A stretch of 64,000 nt of DNA from Limnohabitans sp. TEGF004 (GTDB taxonomy: Bacteria > Pseudomonadota > Gammaproteobacteria > Burkholderiales > Burkholderiaceae_C). Shown here piece by piece: positions 50,600 to 60,025 of the stretch; positions within the stretch are counted from its first letter, which is position 1; each line of letters begins with the position of its first letter. Where the stretch lies: the NCBI RefSeq assembly GCF_027924965.1, contig NZ_AP027056.1, positions 1,302,001 through 1,366,000 on the forward strand, in the 5' to 3' direction. The notes under the pieces are model-generated. The model saw only the letters and a list, made by a program, of their open reading frames with translations. It searched no databases and was not told the DNA's origin. The translations under genes were made by a program, and so were the position numbers.

Positions 50600-52099
50600 T
50601 CAGAGCAAGACGATGTCGTACTGCTCTTGCGACATCGCACCTTCAGCCTGCAAAGAAATAGGCTTACCAATGAAGTCGCTCAAGCCAGCCAAGTGCTGGC
50701 TTTCTTCATCCAGCAAGATGTCAATCACATCGGGCGATGCAATCACACGGAACTCGCGCGGATTGAACTGACGGGCCTCACGCAAGATCTCGCGCAAGAT
50801 GTCATACGTCACAGTGCGTGCGGTTTTCACGCTGCCTTTGCCGTCACACACAGGGCATGGCTCGCACAGCATGTGGGCCAGTGATTCGCGGGTGCGCTTG
50901 CGGGTCATCTCCACCAAGCCCAACGCCGAATAGCCGCTCACCATCGTCTTCACACGGTCACGGGCGAGCTGCTTGCGAAACTCGGCCAACACCGCATCGC
51001 GGTGGTCTTCACGCGTCATGTCGATGAAGTCGGCAATCACGATGCCACCTAGGTTACGCAAACGCAGTTGTCGGGCAATCGCACCTGCGGCTTCTAGATT
51101 GGTCTTGAAAATCGTTTCGTCAAAGTTGCGTGCGCCCACGAAGCCGCCCGTGTTCACGTCCACCGTGGTCAGGGCCTCGGTTTGATCCACGATGAGATAG
51201 CCGCCAGACTTCAAGTCCACACGGCGGCCCAAGGCCTTGCCCACTTCTTCATCGATGTTGAACAAATCAAAGATGGGACGCTCGCCTTTGTACAGCTGCA
51301 GCTTGTCCACCGCGCTGGGCATGAACTCTTGGCCGAAGGTTTGCAGTTTTTTAAACTGCTCGGCCGAGTCAATGCGGATGGTTTGTGTGGTCTCGCTCAC
51401 CAAGTCGCGCAACACACGCTGCAGCAGGCTCAAGTCTTGGTGCAATAGGGATTTAGGGGGCAAACGGGTAGAAGCTTCTTTGATGCGTGCCCACGTTTTG
51501 CGCAGGTAGGCAATGTCTTCACCCAGCTCAGCATCACTGGCGTCTTCGCCGTTGGTGCGCAGAATGAAGCCACCCGTTTGGTTACCTGTTTTGCCATCTT
51601 GCGCGGCGGTTTCGGCCAAAGCTTGCAAGCGTTGGCGCAAGGACTCGCGTTGCTCAAACGGAATTTTTTGCGACACACCGATGTGTTGGTCTTGCGGCAA
51701 AAATACCAACAAGCGGCCCGCAATGCTGATTTGCGAAGAAAGCCGTGCACCTTTGGTGCCAATCGGATCTTTGATGACTTGCACCAACAGTGACTGGCCT
51801 TCAAACACTTGTTTTTCAATGGGCACAACCGGTGCTGGCTCGCCCTTGTCGTCGGCGTGGCGGGCTGCGACGCTGCTCATCAAGTCGGCCACATGCAAGA
51901 ACGCAGCACGCTCAAGGCCAATATCGATGAAGGCCGACTGCATGCCAGGCAACACGCGAGCCACTTTGCCCAAATACACATTACCCACCAAGCCACGCTC
52001 TAGCGTGCGCTCAACGTGCAGCTCTTGCACGGCGCCCGTTTCCACAATGGCCACTCGGGTTTCTTGGGGCGACCAGTTGATGAGGATGTCTTGTTGCAT
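50600..52099 (-). CDS. rng: Ribonuclease G
   Basis: The 499-aa endoribonuclease of the RNase E/G family processes 16S rRNA 5' ends and turns over some mRNAs. An S1-type RNA-binding domain lies at about 35-130 (GLVGNVYLGKVARVLPGMQSAF). The catalytic DNase I-like region contains TVDVNTGGFVG and GGIVIADFIDM, with the metal-binding aspartates. The zinc-link cysteines are in CEPCPVCDGKG. There is no long C-terminal degradosome scaffold, which separates RNase G from RNase E. It is the last gene of the yebC-rng series. Confidence 0.95.
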   Translation of the reverse strand: MQQDILINWSPQETRVAIVETGAVQELHVERTLERGLVGNVYLGKVARVLPGMQSAFIDIGLERAAFLHVADLMSSVAARHADDKGEPAPVVPIEKQVFEGQSLLVQVIKDPIGTKGARLSSQISIAGRLLVFLPQDQHIGVSQKIPFEQRESLRQRLQALAETAAQDGKTGNQTGGFILRTNGEDASDAELGEDIAYLRKTWARIKEASTRLPPKSLLHQDLSLLQRVLRDLVSETTQTIRIDSAEQFKKLQTFGQEFMPSAVDKLQLYKGERPIFDLFNIDEEVGKALGRRVDLKSGGYLIVDQTEALTTVDVNTGGFVGARNFDETIFKTNLEAAGAIARQLRLRNLGGIVIADFIDMTREDHRDAVLAEFRKQLARDRVKTMVSGYSALGLVEMTRKRTRESLAHMLCEPCPVCDGKGSVKTARTVTYDILREILREARQFNPREFRVIASPDVIDILLDEESQHLAGLSDFIGKPISLQAEGAMSQEQYDIVLL

Positions 52100-52123
52100 G
52101 TGAAGGTCCGCAAGTAAAAGGGG

Positions 52124-52750
52124 TTAGACCTTGAATCCAAACTCGCGCAACAGCTGCGCGGTTTCAAACATGGGCAACCCCATGATGCCAGAGTAGCTGC
52201 CGCTGATGTGCTCGATGTACGCAGCGGCCCTTCCCTGCACCGCATATGCGCCGGCTTTGCCCATGGGCTCGCCGCTGGCGACATAGTTTTGAATTTGTGT
52301 ACGCGTCAAAGCCGCAAAACGTACGTTGGACACACTCAGCGCCTGCTCGGTTTTGAGCGGCTTGCCCGCTTTAGACAGCGTGCCCATAGCGACTGAGGTC
52401 AACACACGGTGGGTTTGCCCGCTCAAAGCGCCGAGGATTTGTGCCGCATGTTTGGTGTCATCAGGCTTGCCCAAAATGGTCTTGCCCAAAGCCACCGTGG
52501 TGTCGCTGCACAGCACCGGGGCCAGCGGCAAGCCACGGCGCTTCATGCGATTGAGTGCTGCCTCAAGCTTCAGCAAGGTCACGCGTTGCACATAAGCGCG
52601 TGGGGCCTCATTGGGCAACACAACCTCTAGCGCTTCGGCATCTTCTTGTTCGTCGGCCAACAGCAACTCGTAACGCACACCCAGCTGTTCTAACAGTTGG
52701 CGACGGCGTGGACTTTGCGAGGCGAGATAAACGAATTTGGAGTCAGACAT
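52124..52750 (-). CDS. maf: Maf-family nucleoside triphosphate pyrophosphatase (YhdE-like)
   Basis: The 208-aa protein begins [20 protein letters not shown], the phosphate-binding signature of the dTTP/UTP pyrophosphatase (YhdE) branch. CSDTTVALG (catalytic region) and [11 protein letters not shown] follow. It hydrolyses non-canonical or excess nucleotides to the monophosphates. The open frame extends 54 codons upstream to 52912 into rlmH; that extension has no family similarity and is rejected. Confidence 0.93.
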   Translation of the reverse strand: MSDSKFVYLASQSPRRRQLLEQLGVRYELLLADEQEDAEALEVVLPNEAPRAYVQRVTLLKLEAALNRMKRRGLPLAPVLCSDTTVALGKTILGKPDDTKHAAQILGALSGQTHRVLTSVAMGTLSKAGKPLKTEQALSVSNVRFAALTRTQIQNYVASGEPMGKAGAYAVQGRAAAYIEHISGSYSGIMGLPMFETAQLLREFGFKV

Positions 52751-52767
52751 AAATAGCTCTAGCGGCT

Positions 52768-53235
52768 TCACTCGCGGTGATAAGGATGGTTGGCGTTGAT
52801 CGACCACGCACGGTAGAGCTGCTCCACCAACAGCACGCGCACCATGGCGTGCGGCAGGGTCAGGTCTGAAATGCGGATGCGTTCGTGTGCTTGTTTTTTG
52901 AACTCGGGGCACAAGCCATCAGGCCCGCCAATGACCAAGGCCACATCGTCGGCTTCGAGCTGCCAGTGTTTGAGCTTGGTGGCCAAGGCCACGGTGGTGA
53001 GGTTGGTGCCGCGCTCATCCAAGGCCACGATGCGACAGCCGCGCGGGATTGCGGCTTCGATGCGCTCGCGCTCGGCAGCGTAAATGGTGTCTAGCGTTTT
53101 AGAGCTGCGCGGCTCGGTTTTGACGGCCTTGAGCTCGACCTTCAGCTCAGACGGAAACCGCTTGGCGTAATCGTCCCAAGCGGTTTGCGCCCAGTCGGGC
53201 ACACGTTGGCCGACTGCGACGACCCACAGCTTCAT
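52768..53235 (-). CDS. rlmH: 23S rRNA (pseudouridine1915-N3)-methyltransferase RlmH
   Basis: The 155-aa SPOUT methyltransferase has the trefoil-knot SAM motif VIGGPDGL (near residue 103) and the C-terminal knot segment [18 protein letters not shown]. Length matches the family (about 155). It methylates helix 69 of the assembled 70S ribosome. The start overlaps the rsfS stop as ATGA, the common rsfS-rlmH pairing. Confidence 0.97.
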   Translation of the reverse strand: MKLWVVAVGQRVPDWAQTAWDDYAKRFPSELKVELKAVKTEPRSSKTLDTIYAAERERIEAAIPRGCRIVALDERGTNLTTVALATKLKHWQLEADDVALVIGGPDGLCPEFKKQAHERIRISDLTLPHAMVRVLLVEQLYRAWSINANHPYHRE

Positions 53236-54035
53236 GCTTTGCGGGCGGTGGTCTTTTTAGCGGCTGGAGGACGCTTGCCCGTTGGCTTACCAGCCGTGGT
53301 CGAGGCGCTGCGTGCTGCGGCTTTGGCGGTTGACTTGGCACCTTTGAGGCCCACGGTCTTGACAGGCAACTTGGCTGGCGCTGCAGCTGGCTTTTTGGCT
53401 GCTGCAGTTTTGGCTGGTGCTGATTTAGCAGCTGTCGTTTTAGCAGGTGCCGCTTTGACTGGGCCGCGTGTCGAGGTGCTGCGCGATGCTGGCTTGGCTG
53501 CATCGCTGCGCGTGTAAGAGGTGCGTGAGCTCGAATCAGCGCGTGAACCGGAGGTTGCACGAGCAGCAGGCTTCTTGTCACCGGCGGCTGTTTTCTTGGC
53601 TGCTGGTTTTTTGGCTGCCGACTTCTTGGCGGGTGCTTCTTCAGGCTCGGCTGCTTTGACAGGCTTTGGTGCACCAAACTTCAAACGCACGGGCTTCTCG
53701 CCCCAAATTTCTTCGAGGTTGTAGTAACCACGGATGGTGGGCTGCATGACGTGCACCACCACAGCGCCGCAGTCGACGATGATCCACTCGCCGTTGTCTT
53801 CGCCTTCGATGCGAGGCTTGCCAAAACCGGCGTCGCGCACTTTGTCGCGCACGCTGGCGGCCAACGCTTTGGTTTGACGGTTCGATGTACCAGACGCCAC
53901 GATGACGCGCTCAAACAGCGAGGACAAGTGCTCGGTGTCAAACACCACGAGGTCTTGGGCTTTGACGTCCTCCAACGCATCCACGACGGTGCGTTGCAAT
54001 TTTTGGACATCTTTTTTGGCGGAGGTTTCGGTCAT
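53232..54035 (-). CDS. rsfS: Ribosome silencing factor RsfS with long Lys/Ala-rich tail
   Basis: Residues about 8-115 are a complete RsfS/Iojap domain ([54 protein letters not shown]). This domain binds uL14 and blocks subunit joining in stationary phase. Residues about 125-267 are a low-complexity tail of AAKKPAAKK and [11 protein letters not shown] repeats resembling histone H1 or AlgP. Typical RsfS is about 105-130 aa, so the tail more than doubles the protein. It may add nucleic-acid or ribosome binding; function unknown. Confidence 0.93.
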   Translation of the reverse strand: MTETSAKKDVQKLQRTVVDALEDVKAQDLVVFDTEHLSSLFERVIVASGTSNRQTKALAASVRDKVRDAGFGKPRIEGEDNGEWIIVDCGAVVVHVMQPTIRGYYNLEEIWGEKPVRLKFGAPKPVKAAEPEEAPAKKSAAKKPAAKKTAAGDKKPAARATSGSRADSSSRTSYTRSDAAKPASRSTSTRGPVKAAPAKTTAAKSAPAKTAAAKKPAAAPAKLPVKTVGLKGAKSTAKAAARSASTTAGKPTGKRPPAAKKTTARKA

Positions 54036-54040
54036 CTGAT

Positions 54041-54658
54041 TTATCGGTAAAGGCTGTGTTTTTCAATGTAGTGCTGCACAGCGGCAGGCAACCACGCGTG
54101 CATCTTGGTGTCTGCATGTGTGCCATGGGCAACGTGCGCACGAATCTCGGTGGCACTCACATTCAGGCTTGGCATGTCCAAGCGTTGTACGTCGGGGGAT
54201 ACCGCATTGTGCCACTGACTGGCCTTGCCGCCCTGCCCCTCAATAGGCCGATCTGCGACAACTACGGTAGCAAGGCCCAAAATCTCTTGCCAACGATGCC
54301 ATGTTTTGAAGGCATTCGCTTGGTCTGCACCGATGAACAGGTACAAATCGGCCTCTGGCTGCTCAGCTTTTAGCTCTTGGAGCGTGTCAAACGTGTAGGT
54401 GGCGCCTTCGCGGTCGATCTCACGCGGATCCACCACCGTTTGCGCCACATCGGCAAAAGCCAAACGCGTCATTGCCAGTCGGTGTGGCGATGGCGTGAGG
54501 GTGTGAGCCTTGTGCCATGCGTCCCCCGTGGGGATGATGCGCAGTTCAGCAAGATCAAACTGCTCTATCGCGTGCTTGGCTAGAGCAAGGTGCGCGATGT
54601 GCGGCGGGTCAAACGAACCACCAAAGATGCCTAGGCGCTTGGTGTGATTCAAAGCCAA
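54041..54658 (-). CDS. nadD: Nicotinate-nucleotide adenylyltransferase NadD
   Basis: The 205-aa enzyme converts NaMN and ATP to deamido-NAD in NAD synthesis. The nucleotidyltransferase motif [14 protein letters not shown] (residues about 10-23) and the C-terminal VSATEIRAH (ISxTxxR-type) are present. Length is normal. The gene overlaps hemF by 10 bp and lies 5 nt before rsfS, the usual nadD-rsfS-rlmH order. Confidence 0.96.
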   Translation of the reverse strand: MALNHTKRLGIFGGSFDPPHIAHLALAKHAIEQFDLAELRIIPTGDAWHKAHTLTPSPHRLAMTRLAFADVAQTVVDPREIDREGATYTFDTLQELKAEQPEADLYLFIGADQANAFKTWHRWQEILGLATVVVADRPIEGQGGKASQWHNAVSPDVQRLDMPSLNVSATEIRAHVAHGTHADTKMHAWLPAAVQHYIEKHSLYR

Positions 54659-55593
54659 TTTCGCGGCACCAAAAAGTCATGCAACAAAGCATGCTCAGGT
54701 GTACCGGCTTCAGGCTGGTGCTGATAAGACCAGCTCACCAACGGCGGCATGGACAACAGAATCGACTCGGTGCGCCCGCCAGACTGCAGGCCAAAGTGTG
54801 TGCCACGGTCCCACACGAGGTTGAACTCTACATAGCGGCCACGACGGTAAAGCTGATGCTCGCGCTCGCGCTCGCCGTAGGGTGTGTTCACGCGGCGGTC
54901 CACGATGGGCAAATACGACTCTAGGAAGGCATCGCCCACGCTCTTGAGCATTTCAAAACTGCGCTCGAAGCCAAGTTCTGAAAAGTCGTCAAAGAAAATG
55001 CCGCCAATACCGCGCTGCTCGTTGCGGTGCTTGTTGCAAAAGTACTCGTCGCACCAAGTTTTAAAGCGTGGGTAAAGCTCGTCACCAAAGGGCTGCAACG
55101 CGTCGTGGCAGACCTGATGGAAATGCTTGGCGTCTTCGGCATAGCCGTAGTAAGGCGTGAGGTCCATGCCGCCACCAAACCACGCCACAGGTTTGCCATT
55201 GGCAGGCGTGGCCACAATCATGCGCACGTTCATGTGCACAGTGGGCACATAGGGGTTGCGCGGGTGAAACACCAGCGACACGCCCATGGCCTCAAACGGC
55301 GCGCCAGCAAGCTCGGGTCGGTGCTGCGTGGCAGAAGGCGGCAGCTTAGGGCCACGCACATGCGAAAAGCCGCAGCCAGCACGCTCAAACACGGGACCGT
55401 TTTCTAAGATTTGGGTGATGCCGTTGCCCTGCAACTGCTCGCCCGGGCCCTTCTCCCACTTGTCCACTAAGAACTTGGCTTGGCCATCTTTGGCTTCAAT
55501 CGCGCTGGTGATGCGGCTTTGCAGGCCAATCAGGTAGTCGCGCGCAGCAGCTACAACGTGTTCGTGGCTAGGGTCTTGGGTAGTTGCGGTCAT
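54649..55593 (-). CDS. hemF: Aerobic coproporphyrinogen III oxidase HemF
   Basis: The 314-aa oxygen-dependent enzyme decarboxylates coproporphyrinogen III to protoporphyrinogen IX in heme synthesis. Family segments are clear: [36 protein letters not shown], the [15 protein letters not shown] block and [19 protein letters not shown]. The conserved histidines are kept. Presence of this form indicates aerobic metabolism. Confidence 0.97.
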   Translation of the reverse strand: MTATTQDPSHEHVVAAARDYLIGLQSRITSAIEAKDGQAKFLVDKWEKGPGEQLQGNGITQILENGPVFERAGCGFSHVRGPKLPPSATQHRPELAGAPFEAMGVSLVFHPRNPYVPTVHMNVRMIVATPANGKPVAWFGGGMDLTPYYGYAEDAKHFHQVCHDALQPFGDELYPRFKTWCDEYFCNKHRNEQRGIGGIFFDDFSELGFERSFEMLKSVGDAFLESYLPIVDRRVNTPYGEREREHQLYRRGRYVEFNLVWDRGTHFGLQSGGRTESILLSMPPLVSWSYQHQPEAGTPEHALLHDFLVPRNWL

Positions 55594-55605
55594 CGTGTGG
55601 TGAAG

Positions 55606-56253
55606 TTAGCGGTTTGTCTGAGTGTTGCCATTCGCAGTCGTGCGTGCTGGCAAAGGGCGAATGGGGGCCGCTTGGTTCACATGAAAGCCCTGCACGCCTT
55701 CGTACACCTTGGCGATGTGTGCGTAATCCGCTTGCACATCGCCCGTCAAACGCATGAAGTCCGTCACTTTGGCTAGCTTCTTGCCGTAATCAATGTGCAG
55801 CATGAGCAAAGGCACGTCAGCCCCCAAAGCCAGTTGGTAAAAGCCACTGCGCCACCCGTCGGTCAGCTTGCGTGTGCCTTCGGGCGACAAACCAATCCAA
55901 AGGATTTCGTCGTTTTGCTTGTGTCGTATCAAAGAATCAACCATCTCACCCACAACGCCTCTAGGCGACGAGCGGTCAATCGGCACAGCGCCAATGAACC
56001 GAATCCAGCGACCAAACAACGGAATACGAAACAAACTCTCTTTGGCGAAAAATTGAATCGGCAAACCCATCGCCCACTTGGCCGGCATCATGGTGATGAA
56101 GTCCCAGTTACTGGTGTGCGGATAGCCAATGAGCACGCCTTGTTTGGTGGGCAGCCCATCAAACTCGATCCTCCACCCCATCAGCTTGACCAACCAAGCG
56201 GCCCACGCTTGAGGCTTGCATTGCACGGGCATGGGTTTGGTGAATTCGGTCAT
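55606..56253 (-). CDS. PlsC-like lysophospholipid acyltransferase family protein
   Basis: This 215-aa protein has the acyltransferase catalytic H-x4-D motif (HTSNWD near residue 47), FGRWIRFIGAVPIDRS and the SPEGTRK motif (near 123). These are the donor/acceptor features of the glycerolipid acyltransferase superfamily. It is shorter than PlsC (about 240-250), and no strong transmembrane segment is seen beyond the N-terminal hydrophobic helix. The substrate is not evident. It stands between purD and hemF, 12 nt before the latter. Confidence 0.82.
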   Translation of the reverse strand: MTEFTKPMPVQCKPQAWAAWLVKLMGWRIEFDGLPTKQGVLIGYPHTSNWDFITMMPAKWAMGLPIQFFAKESLFRIPLFGRWIRFIGAVPIDRSSPRGVVGEMVDSLIRHKQNDEILWIGLSPEGTRKLTDGWRSGFYQLALGADVPLLMLHIDYGKKLAKVTDFMRLTGDVQADYAHIAKVYEGVQGFHVNQAAPIRPLPARTTANGNTQTNR

Positions 56254-56308
56254 CTGTTTTTATGAGCAATCGGTTGAATGAGGACTAGCGTCGGCGTTAT
56301 TGAAACGC

Positions 56309-57601
56309 TTAGCGCGCAATCGCGCGGTAGCCAATGTCGGTGCGGTACTGCACGCCATCAAAGTGAATGCCCTTGATGGTGTCGTAGGCCTGCTGCTGCG
56401 CTAACTTCAAAGTGCCGCCCAAAGCCGTCACGCACAACACGCGGCCACCGCTGGTGACCACTTGGCCGTCGGCCATTTGCGTACCGGCATGAAACACCAC
56501 CACATCGTCGGTGTCTTGCGGCAAACCGGTGATGGTGTCGCCCTTGCGGGGGCTTAGGGGATAGCCGTGTGCGGCCAACACCACACCAATTGAGGTGCGG
56601 CGGTCCCATTCCAGCTCGAAGTCGTCAAAGCGAGTCTCGGCATTGGTGGCAGTGGCCGCCATCAGCACATCGACCAAATCGGTTTTCAGGCGCGCCATGA
56701 TGGGCTGGGTTTCGGGGTCGCCCATGCGGCAGTTGAACTCAAGAGTTTTGACATGGCCCTGTGGGTCAATCATCAAGCCCGCATACAAGAAGCCGGTAAA
56801 CGGAATGCCGTCTTTTTCCATGCCCTTGATGGTGGGCAAAATGATTTCGCGCATAGCGCGGGCATGCACCTCAGGTGTGACCACGGGGGCTGGCGAATAC
56901 GCGCCCATGCCGCCGGTGTTGGGGCCTTGATCGGCATCCAGCAAACGCTTGTGGTCTTGGCTGGTGGCCAAAGGCAACACGGTTTTGCCATCGCACATGA
57001 CGATGAAGCTGGCCTCTTCACCTTGCAAAAACTCTTCAATAACCACGCGCGCGCCACCTTCGTTGTGGCTCACACCCAACTTGTTGTCGAGCAACATGAA
57101 ATCAATTGCTTCGTGGGCCTCGGCAGCGGTCATGGCCACCACAACGCCCTTGCCTGCAGCCAAACCATCGGCCTTCACCACAATCGGCGCGCCTTTGGCG
57201 TTGACGTAATCGTGCGCGGCTTGTGCGTCGGTGAAAGTTTCGTATTCCGCCGTGGGGATGTTGTGGCGCTTCATGAACGCCTTGCTGAAAGCCTTAGAGC
57301 TTTCCAGCTGCGCTGCGGCCTTGGTTGGGCCAAAAATGCGCATGCCGTGCGCGCGGAACTCGTCCACCACACCTGCTGCCAATGGCGTTTCAGGGCCAAC
57401 CACAGTCAACTCAACGCCACTGCTTTGGGCAAACTCGCGCAAAGCTTTGACATCGGTGATGTCGATGTTGGCCAAGCGCTTGTCGCGTGCTGTGCCGCCG
57501 TTACCGGGAGCTACAAACACTTTTTGCACCTTGTTGGATTGGGCAATCTTCCACGCCAAAGCGTGCTCGCGGCCACCGCCGCCAATAACTAGTACGTTCA
57601 T
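56309..57601 (-). CDS. purD: Phosphoribosylamine-glycine ligase PurD
   Basis: The 430-aa GAR synthetase carries out purine synthesis step 2. It begins [18 protein letters not shown], with an ATP-grasp core including [18 protein letters not shown] (about residue 140) and [16 protein letters not shown] (about 285). Length matches the family. The start overlaps the yebC stop as ATGA. Confidence 0.97.
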   Translation of the reverse strand: MNVLVIGGGGREHALAWKIAQSNKVQKVFVAPGNGGTARDKRLANIDITDVKALREFAQSSGVELTVVGPETPLAAGVVDEFRAHGMRIFGPTKAAAQLESSKAFSKAFMKRHNIPTAEYETFTDAQAAHDYVNAKGAPIVVKADGLAAGKGVVVAMTAAEAHEAIDFMLLDNKLGVSHNEGGARVVIEEFLQGEEASFIVMCDGKTVLPLATSQDHKRLLDADQGPNTGGMGAYSPAPVVTPEVHARAMREIILPTIKGMEKDGIPFTGFLYAGLMIDPQGHVKTLEFNCRMGDPETQPIMARLKTDLVDVLMAATATNAETRFDDFELEWDRRTSIGVVLAAHGYPLSPRKGDTITGLPQDTDDVVVFHAGTQMADGQVVTSGGRVLCVTALGGTLKLAQQQAYDTIKGIHFDGVQYRTDIGYRAIAR

Positions 57602-58317
57602 AGTGCTGCGTTGTGATAGACCTCTTGCACATCGTCAAGGTCTTCTAGCGCGTCCAATATTTTTTGCATCTTCACAGCGTCATCACCCTCGAGTTCGATG
57701 GTGTTGTCTGCACGGTAAGTCACCTCGGCCACTTCGGGCTTGAGGCCCGCAGCTTCCAAAGCGTTTTTGACAGCCTCAAAGCTGGCAGGTGGCGTCAGCA
57801 CTTCAATCGCGCCGTCGTCATCGGTGATCACATCGTCCGCGCCCGCTTCGAGCGCAATTTCCATGATTTGGTCTTCATTGCTGCCCGGTGCAAACACCAA
57901 TTGGCCGCAATGCTTGAATTGAAACGCCACTGAGCCCTCAGTGCCCATGTTGCCGCCGTTTTTGCTGAAGGCAAAGCGCACTTCAGCAACGGTACGCACA
58001 CGGTTGTCTGTCATGGTGTCCACGATGATGGCGGCTCCGCCCACACCGTAGCCTTCGTAGCGAATCTCGTCGTACACCACGCCGTCGAGGTTGCCTGTGG
58101 CTTTGTCGACGTTGCGTTTGATGTTGTCGGCGGGCATGTTGGCCGCCTTGGCTTTTTCAATGGCCAAACGCAAACGGGGGTTCAGGCTCAGGTCGCCACC
58201 GCCCAAGCGGGCAGAGACAATGATTTCACGCGTGATGCGTGTCCAAATCTTGCCGCGCTTCTCGTCTTGACGCCCCTTGCGGTGTTGAATATTTGCCCAT
58301 TTACTGTGGCCAGCCAT
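57598..58317 (-). CDS. yebC: YebC/PmpR-family (TACO1-like) protein
   Basis: The 239-aa protein begins [18 protein letters not shown], the invariant start of the family, and contains [17 protein letters not shown] and [14 protein letters not shown]. Members have been described as transcription regulators and, more recently, as factors relieving ribosome stalling at prolines. AGAGGA is a strong ribosome site. It heads the nine-gene minus-strand series and is divergent from the HerA-like gene. Confidence 0.96.
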   Translation of the reverse strand: MAGHSKWANIQHRKGRQDEKRGKIWTRITREIIVSARLGGGDLSLNPRLRLAIEKAKAANMPADNIKRNVDKATGNLDGVVYDEIRYEGYGVGGAAIIVDTMTDNRVRTVAEVRFAFSKNGGNMGTEGSVAFQFKHCGQLVFAPGSNEDQIMEIALEAGADDVITDDDGAIEVLTPPASFEAVKNALEAAGLKPEVAEVTYRADNTIELEGDDAVKMQKILDALEDLDDVQEVYHNAAL

Positions 58318-58385
58318 CAGAAATCCTCTTGAATTGAATTAACCTTATCTGGTTATTTTACTTTTCAAGTGATGGAGAACTTTCG

Positions 58386-59933
58386 ATGGCCGAACCGATG
58401 CTGATTGCACGCCGCAATACGACTGAATGCCACATGTTGCCAGCCTTAGCCAACCGCCACGGTCTCATCACGGGGGCTACTGGAACAGGCAAAACAGTCA
58501 CGCTGCAAACACTCGCTGAAAGCTTCTCCAAAATCGGCGTGCCCGTGTTCATGGCAGACGTGAAAGGCGACTTGGCCGGCATCAGTCAGCCTGGCAACAT
58601 TCCTCCTAAGCTTGCAGCCGCCATCCAAGAACGTGGCCTGCCCACCCCAGTGCCTATTGGCTGCCCCACCACGCTGTGGGATGTGTTTGGCAAGTCGGGG
58701 CATCCCGTACGCGCCACCATCACCGACATGGGGCCGCTTTTGCTGGGCCGCATGCTCAACCTGAACGACACACAAGCTGGTGTGCTCAACATGGTCTTCA
58801 AAATCGCGGATGACCAAGGTTTGCTGCTCCTTGACCTCAAAGACCTACGCGCCATGCTGCAATATGTGGGCGAGCACGCACGCGACTTCACCACCGAATA
58901 CGGCAACGTGAGCGCCGCCAGCATTGGCGCCATTCAACGCGCCTTGCTAGAGATTGAAGCCCAAGGCGGTGATGTCTTTTTTGGCGAGCCCATGCTCAAC
59001 ATCCAAGACTTCATGCAAACCGATGCGCGTGGCATGGGCGTCATCAATTTGTTGGCCGCCGACAAGCTGATGAACGCTCCACGCCTGTACGGCACGTTCT
59101 TGCTGTGGATGCTCTCGGAGATGTTTGAACAGCTGCCAGAAATTGGCGACGTCGAGAAGCCTAAGATGGTGTTCTTCTTTGACGAAGCGCATTTGCTGTT
59201 CAACGAAGCGCCCAAAGTGCTGCTGGAGCGCATTGAGCAAATGGTGCGCCTGATTCGCTCCAAGGGCGTGGGCGTGTACTTTGTCACCCAAAACCCGCTG
59301 GACGTGCCCGAAACCGTGCTGGGCCAGCTGGGCAACCGCGTGCAACACGCTTTACGTGCCTTCACACCTCGTGACCAAAAAGCTGTCAAAGCCACTGCGC
59401 AGACCATGCGCGGTAAAGAGGGCCTAGACATTGAAAAAGCGATCACCGAGCTGGGCGTAGGCGAAGCCTTGGTGAGTTTGCTGGATGCCAAAGGCCGCCC
59501 GTCCGAGACGGAACAGGTCTATGTGTTGCTGCCCGGCAGCCAACTTGGCCCCATCACCCCAGAGCAACGCCAGGCCTTGCTGGCCAATTCGTTGGTGGCT
59601 GGGGTGTATGAACAGACCTTGGACCGTGAATCCGCTTATGAACGCCTCAAAGGTACTGCGCCTGCAGCTGGTGGTTCGCCCTCAACAGCTGGGGCTTCTG
59701 CAGGAACCGTATCCGACCCCGCTGGTCAAGCACCAGCACAAGCCACTGTGACAGACCAAGTGCTCTCTGGCTTGGGCGACGCGTTGTTTGGTTCCACCGG
59801 CCCGCGTGGCGGTCAACGCCAAGGCTTGGCGCAAATGATGGTCAAGTCTGCCGTGCGCAACATCGGCTCGGCTGTGGGCCGCGAGATTGTGCGTGGGGTG
59901 ATGGGCAGTATTTTGGGTGGGCGCAAGCGCTAA
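58386..59933 (+). CDS. HerA/YjgR-like P-loop ATPase (DUF853)
   Basis: The 515-aa protein has Walker [13 protein letters not shown] (residues about 29-40) and Walker [13 protein letters not shown] (near 260). [28 protein letters not shown] and an arginine-finger region follow, as in the YjgR/HerA-type helicase-like family. A Gly/Ala-rich region near 430-470 precedes a conserved C-terminus ending [15 protein letters not shown] ribosome site. The precise role is unknown; DNA translocation is inferred from the HerA fold. Confidence 0.9.
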   Translation: MAEPMLIARRNTTECHMLPALANRHGLITGATGTGKTVTLQTLAESFSKIGVPVFMADVKGDLAGISQPGNIPPKLAAAIQERGLPTPVPIGCPTTLWDVFGKSGHPVRATITDMGPLLLGRMLNLNDTQAGVLNMVFKIADDQGLLLLDLKDLRAMLQYVGEHARDFTTEYGNVSAASIGAIQRALLEIEAQGGDVFFGEPMLNIQDFMQTDARGMGVINLLAADKLMNAPRLYGTFLLWMLSEMFEQLPEIGDVEKPKMVFFFDEAHLLFNEAPKVLLERIEQMVRLIRSKGVGVYFVTQNPLDVPETVLGQLGNRVQHALRAFTPRDQKAVKATAQTMRGKEGLDIEKAITELGVGEALVSLLDAKGRPSETEQVYVLLPGSQLGPITPEQRQALLANSLVAGVYEQTLDRESAYERLKGTAPAAGGSPSTAGASAGTVSDPAGQAPAQATVTDQVLSGLGDALFGSTGPRGGQRQGLAQMMVKSAVRNIGSAVGREIVRGVMGSILGGRKR

Positions 59934-59954
59934 GCCGATATCGACAGCCCAATG

Positions 59955-59990
59955 AAAAACGCCGCCTGTGGCAACACAGACGGCGTTTTT
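59955..59990. terminator. Bidirectional intrinsic terminator between HerA-like gene and clpA
   Basis: AAAAACGCCG pairs with CGGCGTTTTT. After one mismatch, inner stem CTGTG/CACAG closes a GCAA loop. T runs occur on both strands, fitting the convergent genes on either side. Confidence 0.88.
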
Positions 59991-60025
59991 GTTTCAACAG
60001 TTGAGCCAGCAACCGAGCGACAAGC

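Noticed and set aside
50591..50640. AGAGCA/TGCTCT inverted repeat as terminator between the GT2 gene and rng
   Set aside because: It lies within the rng coding end, the stem is only 6 bp with a long loop, and no T run follows.
52751..52912. 54-codon upstream extension of maf
   Set aside because: It overlaps rlmH, has no family similarity, and the ATG at 52750 starts with the canonical [12 protein letters not shown] region.
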